Below the pieces are notes generated by a model. It ran no database searches. It was not told the origin of the DNA and saw only the letters and a list, made by a program, of their open reading frames with translations. A stretch of DNA of 64,000 bases, taken from Acanthaster planci. Its lineage: Eukaryota; Echinodermata; Asteroidea; Valvatida; Acanthasteridae. Shown in pieces: positions 49,801 through 61,086 of the stretch (the first letter of the stretch is position 1; every line of letters begins with the position of its first letter). A program made the translations under genes and the position numbers. The stretch spans positions 528,451 to 592,450 of the forward strand of contig NW_019091515.1 of NCBI RefSeq assembly GCF_001949145.1. The letters are read 5' to 3'.

Positions 49801-52800
49801 TTTCCTGCCCAATGTCAATCCATTTCCATCTCGGCATATCTGACAACTTGTTTAATTGCAAATTGGCTTCTGCCCCATTTCAGAATAAATGTTGCTTCAA
49901 ACAATCCCCCCCCCCCAGATGTGACATTTTCAACAGTGCCGATAATGCTCAAGCCATGCTGCTTTTTATCTGTGTCCTTTAACATGGGAATAATGACAAC
50001 GCAGGCGAAACATCGTGGGGGGGGGTCCTTATGCTCTAGTTTGTTCCTGGGGGCATATACATGTACACATGTACTGTCTGGTCTGTGCTGCATTCAGGAT
50101 ATGAATGTGTCAGAAGTTTTCCCCCGTGGCTTTTTGAAATAGCAAGATATATTCGCTACAGAATGTCAACTGCTTTGCATGGTTTTGCTTTCCAGTCGCT
50201 TTTTTTATCCTTTGGGCGGGGGAGAAACCTGCAGCTCCAAGGAAACTTTTGTATTGATGAGAAAGGATTTACTTTGTCACTTCAAGCCGACTTTGAAACA
50301 TCTCACCCTTGGAAGTGCGATTGGTTTGTGTTGCAATCCCGCTGTGCCATCGTAGATAAAGGAGCATGGGATTTTTGTTTGTTTGTCTGTTCTTTTTTTG
50401 GTAGCAGAAATTATTCATAGAGAGCAGTCTTTTTTTTTTCAGAGTATTTTTGTAAAAATCAACAACTGGAGAACAAATCCCTTTATATTCTGACATGATA
50501 TGAGGGTTTGTCACTGTGGGAAAAGAAATTATATTTCAAACATTAAGACATCTCTGAACAAAATATTTGAAATTCTTTCATTTAAACCCTTTGCTTACAA
50601 AATGGTTCCACACGTAATCAAACAAATGAGAATGAAGCAAAATCTGGCCAGACATTGACAGGATCTTCTCAAAGAATATTATTTTTCACTCATTTTAAAA
50701 GACGTGGCATTTTTCCTCCCCCCCCCGTTTTTTATCCTCTCTTTGTGCTAGGGGAATGGAAATAAATTCTGCTGAGAATTTAATCTCGCAGAGAATTTGA
50801 GTCTAAATTTATCCTTGGCACACTATACTGATTTGTGATCAGTGTGGTTAGGCATAAATATTGAATTTCATCACGAGTAATAGGGCGAGCAAATTGAATC
50901 AAGCTGACAAGAATTGGACGAAATTGATGCCGCTGGATTTTCCAGCGGGACGGATGTTGTCATAATGCGTGCGTGCATCTTTGAAAATAGTCTCTTCTTT
51001 TTTCTGCCATGTTTTGGTTCTTTAATTTGCTTGAAACTTGCGCTCTAAGTTCCTAGCCTATTGTATCTGATTTTCAGACTTTATTTAATACCAAGTACAT
51101 GTCACACATGCAATGCAGCAATATTTGTTTTTCCACATGCCCCAAATCAAATTCTGCACCTCTGGTCTAAGTTGATTTGATGTCGTACGCCAGACTCCAA
51201 AACTTAATTTAAGAGATTTCTTGCATTTGGAAGAGACGAAAGGCGTTGGTGCTGCCTTGTGTCATCCTGTTCAGGGTACGCAACCAAAAACACAGTGAAC
51301 ACTGGGGAGGACAGAGAAAATCCCCAAATTATTTCACTCAAAATTCCCGGCTCTAGGTGTGTACCAATCCTGTCTTGATCAAAGCTGTTTTTTACGTGCA
51401 TGCAAATGCACAACAAACAGCAGGCGACTTAATACCACTGTCTATATTTGTTCATGTGCCTGCGGGTGCCACGTGTACACGCACCACGTTGACTCAAATT
51501 ATACTGCACACACACAGGCTCCCGCGTGTACGGTCGTGCTGCATGCATAGCCTGGGCTTGCATGAAAGAAAATGGTGATGGATTCCTTTCCGTAATATCC
51601 CCATATGAGTACATGTAACTGTGAAATTGGTCTCTTAATCCTATATGTAGGTACTTTTGTGGCAGTAATTTGGATCAGAAAGAGTTTGAACTTTGACACT
51701 TCAGGGAGGGATCTTGATTCAAGAATATGAGTTTATTTAAAGGTGAAAAGTAGCAGTATTTCTGAGTTTACTGATGTTTTATTTTATTACCTTTTGCTTT
51801 GCATACACGTATGGACATGCATGTAATGCAAGCTAAATTCAGTGCCAGTGCTTTTCTTATAGTTTCGTCATTCTTTCCAATTAAGTTTTTTCAATGCTGT
51901 CTCATACAAATGGTCCAACCTTCTCAAATATCTTCATGTATTCTGTGACTTCAACAAAAAATCATACGCGTACCCCTTTTGTAAGCAAGCAAACATACAT
52001 GCAAAAAAATTCTGGCAGAAAAAATTCGAAGATGTTCTAGAAATGGATAGCGTGCTTTTTCTTCCTTCTTGCTGTACTGAGCACCGACGACCAAAACCTG
52101 AAACTGTCATGTTCCTGAATACATGACTGAATGCATTCCATTCACACCATCTAGCATAATTCTCAGCAGCAGACAGACAGACAGACAGGCGATCATCATA
52201 TTCTTTAAAAAAAAAACAAAAAAAACAGCCGTCTCTTTTGCAGAAAATATAGAACTTGAATTTTGATTTTCTGATCAAGCCTCCACTTACTATTCGAGGA
52301 GCGTCTCTCTCTTCCCCCCCCCATGACTCCGTTAGGTGCCCTCGCAAGGCACCAACCGTGACGGGGACTTCTCCCCTCCTTACAATAACACTCAGCCAAG
52401 CAATGACATCTTGTATGTTTTGCCAAAGACAACCCAAGAGGTCTCAGCGCCTCTGAGGAGAGAGACAGGGTAAACCGGCCCTAGCTCTTTCAAGTGGGTG
52501 TATTTTTTTACGTCGCCGGTGCAGTGACCTTATAAAAATATTTTCCCTCAGCCCGTTTTTTTCCCCCCTTTTCTCCCTCCCTCATTCTCCCTTCCTCACT
52601 AACTTCCTTCTGTATCTCTTGTTTTAAATCTGGTTTTCCTCTCTCCCGCTGGTGTATATTTGAATTCAGAGAGTCATGCTAACCTCTGAGTATTTTCAAA
52701 CCTGTGCTTCAAGAGGACTGACATTTATTTTACTAGATCACTCGTATCTACCCCCCCCCCAAAAAAAAAGAAAGGGAAAAAAGTCTTGGATCTGTTGGAC

Positions 52801-55556
52801 AGTAAATTGTGCTCACGTTTCTCTGCTTGGGTTTCAGTTGACAAAGTTTGAGCATCGACATGAACACGTAGGCCAGCGGCGTAACTGGGGTACATTTTGC
52901 AGTTGGGCACTTGGCAGTCCTCGTTTTCTGGAGGAGTACCCAGTGGGTTTGGTCATAGTTATAGACTGACCAGGCAGACTGTCACCAGATTTTTTTTTCC
53001 TTTTCCAATTTATTAGGGGGAGGGGGACTCAAGCAGAAGGGCCAGTGCCCCTCTTGCTTCCCCCCATTAAGATACTGATGTAGGTCAATGATCACTGCAT
53101 TCTTTGTGTGTTTTAAAAAAAAAAAATTGCACAATTCAATCCACGCACCTGGGCATTATGCGCAATTTTTATATGGCAACCTAGTGCAGAATTTTCGTTT
53201 GGACAGGAACATGTAAAATGTTGATTGCTGCAACTGGCTTTCTTTGGCAAAAGGGTCTGGATAGCTTTGGGCTAGGTTTTGGCCAAGTTATTATTTCGTT
53301 TTACATTTTAATGGTCATTTTGGAGTTTTTAAACTGTAACACACAAGGGCAGGATTTTGCTGAAAGTGACAGTTAATCATCTGGTAAGTTTGGGAGTGTG
53401 GCTCAAGGCTTAATAAACAAAGTGAATTCACTCATCTATTTGCAGCTTGGGTTTTACTGGTGTAGTGCCTTAGACAGCAATATTGCTATGCTTGTGGGCT
53501 TCAGAAACATTATTGATGTGTGTGTGTGTGTCAGCATGGGTATAGTAAGAGATTGCAAAAGCTCTTGCCTTCAAATGATCACACACTAATCAGAAATTCT
53601 GTCTGATTACAAGACGCAATCCATTTCATCAGTCATAAGCATTGAAACTCTGGCAGAAAACCCATCAACATGAACGCACTCGGCACTCCCAGAGAGATCA
53701 CTGCAGAATAAATGAATGACTCACTTTTGCTGTCCCCACATTCCAAAAGAGTGACCGATAGTCAACCATGAAGCCCTTTCAAAAAGACGGTCTAAGTTAT
53801 TTCCGTTTGTGTTGCCAACAGATCAGTTTTCTTTTGGCTGTGTACATCCATGTGGTGGAGGCTGGTATTGCCCCTTTTTACCTGGCCAAGTTCATAAACT
53901 AACCATGAGGAGTTAAATGAGATTGTCAAGACAATGACACCATTCTGCCACTGCGCTTTTACCCGAGCCGACTGTAGGTAAAAATCAGCTCCCGGTATTC
54001 CGTAGACTTCATTGATGAAAGTGTTGTAGTGACAACCTTTCCTGAGATGTGCACAAGTGTACAGGTACCGTACGTGTCTGTGCTCTAAACCATGTTGCTC
54101 CGAGATGGAAGGATTGTGCAGACATTTTCTTTGTGGAGCACTTGCGATGTACTGTGCACAATGTTTGTACAAATATGGAGCCACAAGGTGCCTGGTGGAA
54201 GCAACTACATGTACATGTAGTATGTGCACTTTGTACATTACACACTGCGATGGAGAGCGCTTGGATACAGTGCATTACTTTGCCTCTTGTATTCCTAAGA
54301 ATGGAACTGAGAACTAGATGATTTGGCAGGGAAGATCTCTCTCCATTTTAGATTGGAATAGTTTGAATAAAAAAACACTTCCAGTGGGAACTCGAGTGAA
54401 ATCTGACTCTGTACGCCCTAAATTGAAGTGCACCCACACCGGCGAAGAAGAGACAAGCTCGTGGGAAGTTTTCAGCTGGGGTGGGGCATGTGAACAGATG
54501 CGCATATAAAGACCATGCATTCAAACTTAAACTGGTTGCACATGCTCAGTGCATCCTCCATGAACCATGCATAAGCTTGTAAGTACGCAGCTCGAGTTCC
54601 TACCAAATGGCCGTCATTGCACCCCCTCTTTTGGTTTCCTCTTGGAGCGGATTGAAGTGAGGAAATTTGACTCCAAATTTGTTTTGTCCCTAGTTTCTGT
54701 CGGAGGGTAGGAACTTGCTCTGGAAAGTGCAGTGAATTCGAACTCTTTAGAATGTAGGGAACTTGTTTGCCAAATATCGGGAACTGACTAGAAAAGTTAG
54801 AAGGGTACACGCAGCACAATATGTTGATTGGTTTCCTGTCCTATTTCTGAAGCAAATGTTTCCAGAGTTTAGCAATTTTGAGCTGAGAGGACCTTTGGGA
54901 AACTGGCTTTGTTGGGATTTGAACCTTCCAAGCTGTGTTGTGTTGCATGCGTTACACCTTATCAATCTTTAGTGTTGCCCACTGGTGGAGGAAGCGGGGG
55001 AGGTGGCTACAGTACCCCCTCCCCTTTTTTGGGGGGTGGGTATTGCCCCTCCACACGTACACTTTTGGCAGGTCCTTTAATAGCTGATGCATGATTGTCT
55101 CACAAATGTACTTGCCGAAGAGTTTCTAAGATTGCCTCTCTCTGTTTTAATGCATCTGCCCTCCCTGATCCACCCCCCCCCATTTGTTTGTTGGCCTGCT
55201 GAGAATGATCCATGGGCCTCACAACCCCTGGTGACTGACCCCCCAACAGTGAGCAGTGCCCTCTGTCTTCACCTCCGCTGATCTGTGGCCAACACCCCCC
55301 CCCAAGCTTGGCTTCCATCTCTCTGAGCAGCTTAATGATGACCTGCGACTTGTTAACTGCTGTGTGTAGCATTCCGGTCGCTCAGTGCACTGATGAATGG
55401 TGCTAGGAAATGGTAGCCGACTTAACGTCGCATCTCTGTCATCAGTGGTTTGTGTGTACATGAGTCCTTGTCAATTTGGCTGTTTCACAATGATCTGGAG
55501 ACTTGTTTTGGCAGGATTTCACCCGGAAAGAAATATGAAACGTGATATCTGCTCAC

Positions 55557-55602
55557 TTTTTGAAAAAAAAATTCACCCCTTTTTGAAAAAAAAATTCACC
55601 CC
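55557..55602 (+). repeat. 23-bp tandem duplication
   Basis: TTTTTG, nine A and TTCACCCC are repeated twice without mismatch, at 55557-55579 and 55580-55602. Recent slippage. Confidence 0.92.
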
Positions 55603-56772
55603 TTCAACATAAACTCTTGAGCAACTTATTTATAAATTAGCTGTGAAGTTAATGAAAATTGTTCAGTGACCTACTCTCGTATTTTACTTTGGCATGTAAA
55701 TGAATTGTAAAATACTTTACTTCAGCAAGCTGAAGCTGAATTGAAATGGAAACTTCAACTTGCTATTTGTAAATTTGGATCAGTTTTGACAAATTTCAAA
55801 AAACTGTGGAACCTGCTCAGGGATTTGGGGGGGGGGAGGAGGCTTTGTGGGCAAAAATACATGTTCATGTCTCCGGGCACCCAGGGCAAATCACTGCCAG
55901 TGGGTGAGTTGATTTTGCAGTGTGACTTGCATGCTTGAACGGATGAGTGACCAGGGTTGAGCCAGCCACGCGTACGGAACCACTTAGACAAATATTACTC
56001 CTAATGAAAACCGAGTGATGTGCATAACAAAATGATAACACCCGGAAAAAAAAATTCCTCCTAACTGATGACCGTTAAGCTGTAAAGCAATATAAATGAT
56101 TCGTTGTTCCTTTATCCCTTGCCCTCATCTCCGATCGTAGTCTGCAGAGACCTATGGATGGCACTTTCTTCAATTATGTCAGCTGCTTTCTGCTTGAGGT
56201 GTTGGGCCCTAAATACGACCTCACCGCCAATGCTCGGGGTGATTAATAAGCCAATATGAACACATCTCGCGCCGGTAAAACAGCTCCCCCAGCAAGGCTT
56301 TTTTTTCCCCGTCTTCTTCCTTTGTGCCAGTCCTGGTGTTTTTAGTGGCAAGGAAAAGCAGAGGCAGAAGGGGGAAAAAAGATAAAAAAGTACTCTGTTT
56401 GGCGTGCAGTCAGGCAAGGGATACATTGATGGGATGTAAGGTTCATTGTGCCGAGCTGGGGGGGGGATGAAGAGACTGGTGTCCCTCCTGGGGTTTCCCT
56501 TCCTTCTGCTTTAGTGCTGATGGGAGCTTACATCTTCACCGGTAGCCTGCTCCGACATATCGCAAATTTTTTTTTTTTTTTTTCCTTTTGGTTTTTACCT
56601 TCCCACTTTAAAATAAGCACGGGGCATTGCACTAATGCCTTATCTGCCTCCAGGAAAACTTCATTCGTTCGGATCTCTGTTTGGCTGTCTCTCTTGTGTT
56701 TCCTTGGTGGTTTTTTTTTGGGGGGGTGGTTTTTTTTTCCTTTGTCTGTTTCCTGGACTGGTCAAGTTAACA

Positions 56773-56937
56773 ATGGCCGCGGAGTGTTATCGGGTCCAGA
56801 TGAAGAAGAGTGTTTTTCTTCTGGGGGGTCAGACCCAAGAGGTTTGCTGCTCTGCGGCTAGACCTGCCATCTCTGTCACTGTTCCTAGCCGGGGGATGTC
56901 AAGTTCTTTGAAGGATCATACATATGGCACCCTGGAG
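56773..56937 (+). CDS. probable coding exon with start codon, 55 codons
   Basis: ATG at 56773 lies in a good initiation context (AACAATGGC) and opens 55 codons to a donor GGAG|gtatgcag at 56938, phase 0. Both other frames contain stops before the donor. The peptide starts MAAECYRVQMKKSVFLLGG and ends SSSLKDHTYGTLE; it has a short hydrophobic patch but no clear signal peptide or known domain. Alternatively it is an internal exon: AG at 56765-56766 after a pyrimidine-rich run would start a 171-bp exon, and AG before 56800 a 138-bp exon, both also phase 0. The matching phase makes it a candidate alternative first exon of the gene with the 28-40 kb micro-exons. Family unknown. Confidence 0.58.
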
Positions 56938-59900
56938 GTATGCAGTCAATAACTTTAAAATCCTTCATTTCTCGGTGTATTTTTGAACTTGCCACAAACA
57001 GCCAGAATGTGGGGTGCTGTATATAAAGAAAAGCAGTTTATTGTAAAAAAAAAAAAAAGTCTTGTTTTGTATTACCCGAGAAGAGATCATGGGAATTTTC
57101 AGCCGAGAAAGGTGATAATTACATTTGCAAGTAAGAAGAATTCCTTGTGGATTTTTGTTCTTCTTCATATTTTTTTCCCTGGGTGTTGAATTACAAACTT
57201 GAAAGTTTCCTTAGACAGCACAGGCTTGGATCAAAATGTTTTTCAGGCAGGGTTGGAATTTTAAACATTTTGAATAATTCATATGTCTTCTGTAGCTTGT
57301 TGATTTCTTACATGAATTTAAATTGGAAAGTTCTGATGAAAACAGAAAAAAAGTGCTGCTCGGGTAGGTGAAAGTTTGTACCTTAATCAAACCCAGTGGT
57401 GTGATATCCTATTTTTATGGCTATCAAAGACACAGACAGCATAATGCAGGTTAAATTTCCAATGTTAGAAATTCTGTGAATCTGAAAATTGAAAGACTGT
57501 GAAAATGAAAGTTTTACATGACAGTGTGCAAATCACCAACTGTATATTTTTGGCGGGTTATTTCCACAAATTAGAGTTATCATTGTACCCACATCCACCC
57601 GAAAATGTAACCTTTTTAAATGACCACGTTTATGTTTTTTTTTACCTCCTTGTGGCAGCTAAGTGAAAACGTAGCCTGTCCATTACACTGGATCAGTCAG
57701 TGAAATTTTCCCAATCAAAATGCCAAAGTAATTGATGCCAGGCCAGGCATAGCTCACTGATGACCTGCTTCTGGTGGGGGGGGGCCTTAATTGCATTATT
57801 TCCAGTCCAGCCAACCTTTTGAATTGTTGGGAGGTCGGGCATGAGCGGCCAATCAGTGCCAGACCTGCCCGAGTCACTGCCCGTGAAAAACAATATTGAC
57901 TGCCAAGCAAATCTTGCTCACCTGTACTCCTTACCAAAAAAAATAAAATGAAATAAAAGCAAGACAAAACAGTCCCACAAAACCAACTCACAGTTGGGCT
58001 TTGTTCATCACTTCATGTTGTTCATGATTAATTTCAAACCCCAAACAAATACTGGATAGACTTTCTTTATCTAGCATCAACATAGATATCTCTCCCATCC
58101 TATCAGCAAACCTACTAATTTGATTGACTGCCCTGTTTGTTTTTTTTTGTGGTGGTGTGAACATGGTAGTTAATATCCCCCCATTCATTTATTACCTCAC
58201 CTCATCAGGTTGTCATTACAATCTTGCCAACCGCTGAGCTGCATGTGTTCTGTTAGTTTTTTTTTTCTCTCTCTCTCTTTTTTTTTTTTGTTCCCCTTTT
58301 GTGCTGGAGTGTAATGTGTGTATACACACACGCAGTGTCTGTGTTCTCTCTCCAAAGTCTTGATAAGGATGATGGAAGGAGACTTCGACCGTTTCTGCTC
58401 CATTTGACTGGCACTCGGGCCATGCATGGCAGCCACTGCAGGAGGTTTTTTTTTTCAGCCCCCCCTCCCTTTTGTCAACAGTCGCTGGCAAAACAACCCA
58501 AGGACTCCTGGCTTTCCCACCCCCCCCCCTTTACCCTGCACACTGCTGCTTTGTAATAATAATATGGGAGTTGGGACTCATTGACTGAGGTGGAGGGGGT
58601 CGAGAGAGAGAGTGGGATCGGGATCCAACCTCCCCGGCCATTGATGCATTGCTATTGCCCTCCCCGGTTTCCCCTGTGTCAACACCGGCACAACTCCCGA
58701 AGAAGGTGTCGGGAGGGGCCCGGGAGTGAATATCATCGGTTGGGGTACCGCTCACTTGGAAAGGAGACAACAAGGCAGAGGGAGTGGGGGGGGTTGGGGG
58801 AAGCCTGCCTTGCATTACGCAGACCCGTTTAATTAGACGGAGCCGCGGCATTAACGGGTGTGTGTTGTTTGATAAAACGAAAAGAGGCGTGCGGGAGGGA
58901 GGAAGGGGGGGGAAAAAAAAGGTGAGAAAGAAAGAAAACCGGGGACTGGGTCATACGGATCACCGGGCAATGACGGCGGTGGATGTGTTCTGATAAACGC
59001 CAGCGGACTGCATCGACCGACAACCCCCCCTCCCCCCATCCGCCTGTATTATGCGTGAGTGATGCATGCTGTGCCTCCTGGACACTGCTGGCCCCGGATG
59101 AATACATGTGTTGTGGGGCACTGGAAACGGATACAGCCCTGGCTGTGCGGCGGCATTGTTGTGGCACACATTTGCCCTGCAACTGGCTCAGAGACAGACA
59201 GGACTGTGTGAGGCCTCTGAATAGCACACACACACACACTCTCTCTGTGAACAGCCCAGCGGAGACACCTCCCCGCAGAAAGTGCCTGCTTCAGTTCTCT
59301 GTTTGGTTGGTCGAACACTGCCAATCGATGCATTGAATTTGTAGGGGGGAAAAAGGACCCTACAGAGAGTGCTTTTTACATATATACACACACACACGCA
59401 TACAAAAAGAGGGAGGCCCGCATTTTTGCCGCTTCGTTCCTGTGGACAACACTCAGCGTGCATGCATCCGGGTGACAACTGCTTGTGCCTCAAGTCGCCA
59501 GTGTGCATGCAGTGTATATACAGTACATGCACTGTGTGAATGCATGGACAGTACATGTACATGTACACCGCCACTGTCCGTTAACTGCTTTGTTCCCCGG
59601 GACGCACTCAGGCTCTCTCAAAGCTGTCTGCCTGCATGCTGTGTCTACAAGCACAAGCCGGCATTTCTGTTGTGCATCTGCGGGCCAGCCCAGCCGCTCT
59701 GGATCATTAGTACCTCCCTGTGCCATTTTGCCGGTGTAGTGTTTGCTGGATGTGCTTTGTGATGGCCGCTTAAACCTGTACTGTGGGTCTGCATATTTTC
59801 ATTGTGTATGTGCTGGTACATGCACTCGTGAAGAGGTAAATCCTCCCTGTGTAGTACATTGGACCTCTGCATTGTAGACAGACCAACACAGAGGAACAGC

Positions 59901-59966
59901 ATAAATCCTCACAGAATAAACACGCTCAGACAACTGGATTTGTGTACTTGGCCAGCAGTGGGCATC
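56938..59966. other. no supported coding exon; CpG- and purine-rich upstream region
   Basis: 56938-58550 is AT-rich, intron-like, with poly-T and poly-A tracts. From about 58560 to 59340 the sequence is richer in G, C and CpG, with long G and C runs, alternating purine- and pyrimidine-rich blocks and a CA tract at 59226-59240, suggesting upstream promoter DNA for the first exon near 60.0 kb. Overlapping frames on both strands in 58580-59340 (up to 136 codons) are a by-product of low stop-codon density in GC-rich sequence; none shows a domain. Confidence 0.45.
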
Positions 59967-59974
59967 TTTATAAG
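59967..59974 (+). promoter_or_regulatory. TATA-like box TTTATAAG
   Basis: TTTATAAG, about 30 bases before the inferred transcription start near 59999. It is preceded by CpG-rich DNA and followed by a long ATG-free stretch ending in a splice donor. The match is short and the start site is not confirmed. Confidence 0.4.
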
Positions 59975-59998
59975 TAGCGGTAATACGAGTCCTGCTTC

Positions 59999-60215
59999 TG
60001 TCTGGATCTCTTTGAGTTTTCGTCAGTGATAGAGTATCTATCTGTTCTGCTCTGCCAGTCCACTGCTGCCTTTGAAAACACCCAGAATTTACCCACGGAT
60101 TATTTATTATACCCTTGTTGTCGGAGCATTGGATTATTTTACACTGCCTCTTGTCGGGAGTTGATATTTTGTGCCAGCCGTTTTACGGAGCATTTGTGCT
60201 CCGCGTGGATTTCAG
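59999..60215 (+). other. probable non-coding first exon (5' UTR)
   Basis: The segment ends at a consensus donor (GGATTTCAG|gtaagaac). From about 59825 to 60250 there is no ATG on the plus strand, whereas about one in 64 bases is expected, which fits a 5' leader. The TATA-like box at 59967 sets the approximate start; the exon could begin further upstream. It would splice to a coding exon beyond, possibly through the 24-bp exon at 60704. It may be an alternative promoter of the same plus-strand gene or the first exon of another gene. Confidence 0.48.
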
Positions 60216-60703
60216 GTAAGAACCAGCGTAGAAGATTCTTAATTGAAATTTATGCGTTATCATTGGCATAATGAGTTAGAGTCTGTGAACTGTTTTGTAA
60301 GGTGTCCTCCCCTGGCCACTTTTCTGGGGAAAGTAGGATTGTCTGGGATTATTGCAGTCACTCCTCGCCAGCTGTGTTTTATGGGGTTGGCTGTACTGCA
60401 TCTGCACCAATCTGTCCAGGGTGTTGATGGCCGTCGGTCTGCACAAACTCCATCACTGTCAATGCTTGTTTATATGTTGCGGCCAGCAACTGGAGAATCA
60501 TTGTCCACAAAGACTTGGTTGAACAAAAACTAAATTTCCATCTTGTCAGTGCAGTGCACGTTTCTCCGTGGCATTTGGTACAGGAAAATGCAACATGCAC
60601 AAAAAGCATGTGAAGTTTGATGTCTTGAAAGCCGTGTATTTGTACACAGCATTAGTTTAATTTTACATGTACCTAACAAGTGTCTGGCTGATTTTATTTT
60701 CAG

Positions 60704-60727
60704 ACTTACCTCGCTCTCAGTAATTAG
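60704..60727 (+). other. possible 24-bp exon, non-coding or coding
   Basis: A strong acceptor (GGCTGATTTTATTTTCAG) is followed 24 bases later by a donor (TTAG|gtatgtgt). Two of the three frames stop inside it, so it would most simply be a 5' UTR micro-exon after 60215. On the opposite strand the same segment contains a consensus donor (CGAG|gtaagt, junction at 60710/60709), which leaves its polarity open. Confidence 0.28.
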
Positions 60728-60954
60728 GTATGTGTTTGGTTTTATCTTGGCATCTAATGCACATTGCAGGATGCTGCTAATTTATCCGTGCTTTCATATC
60801 CCTGATGATGTAATTTGTTCAGTAGGGCTCCATCCAGTCATGTCAAATTGACAAATCTTCCCGTCCATTATTACAGTAGCCCTGAAAATAATACCGACAG
60901 CCCCCCTTTTCTCCAGAGTGGTAGCTCCTCTGAGTGCAGGCCAGCCTGCCAGTG

Positions 60955-61086
60955 CCTGACCAGCTAATTGGTCAATTAGGGGAGCCTGTAATCAAATTAA
61001 GCAGGGCATTAAAATCAATAAACACTGGCAGTGCTCTTAATGCAAGGCCTAATTGGGTGACTGATTAGCACTGCCTATATAACTGG
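60955..61086. promoter_or_regulatory. candidate cis-regulatory patch rich in homeodomain sites
   Basis: CTAATTG (60964-60970) and CAATTAG (60973-60979) form an inverted pair with a two-base gap. TAATCAAATTAA, CATTAAAATCAATAA, CTTAATG, CTAATTGGG and TGATTAG follow within 110 bases. Homeodomain factors bind TAATT-type cores, often as dimers. The patch has no homopolymer runs and lies about 750 bp inside the first intron after the inferred start site, a common enhancer position. Function is inferred. Confidence 0.35.

Larger units (their letters stand above)
40139..56772. other. long stretch without a supported gene, probably intron
   Basis: If the exon at 40112 and that at 56773 belong to one gene this is a single intron; otherwise part is intergenic. 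It holds two MITE-like elements (43051-43297, 43582-43819), a 23-bp tandem duplication (55557-55602), GTACAT palindromes (41050-41080, 54205-54220), and stretches with mixed TAAT and AATTAA cores and few simple repeats (46060-46480 and 50780-50990) that look like candidate regulatory DNA. The 167-codon minus-strand frame at 51934-52437 crosses an A-rich tract and CAGA repeats and shows no domain. Confidence 0.5.

Noticed and set aside
51934-52437. 167-codon minus-strand frame
   Set aside because: Crosses poly-A and CAGA simple repeats; composition is not protein-like and no domain is visible.
58580-59340. Cluster of overlapping open frames on both strands
   Set aside because: GC-rich DNA with few stop codons; frames overlap in many phases and show no domain. 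Read as promoter-side DNA.
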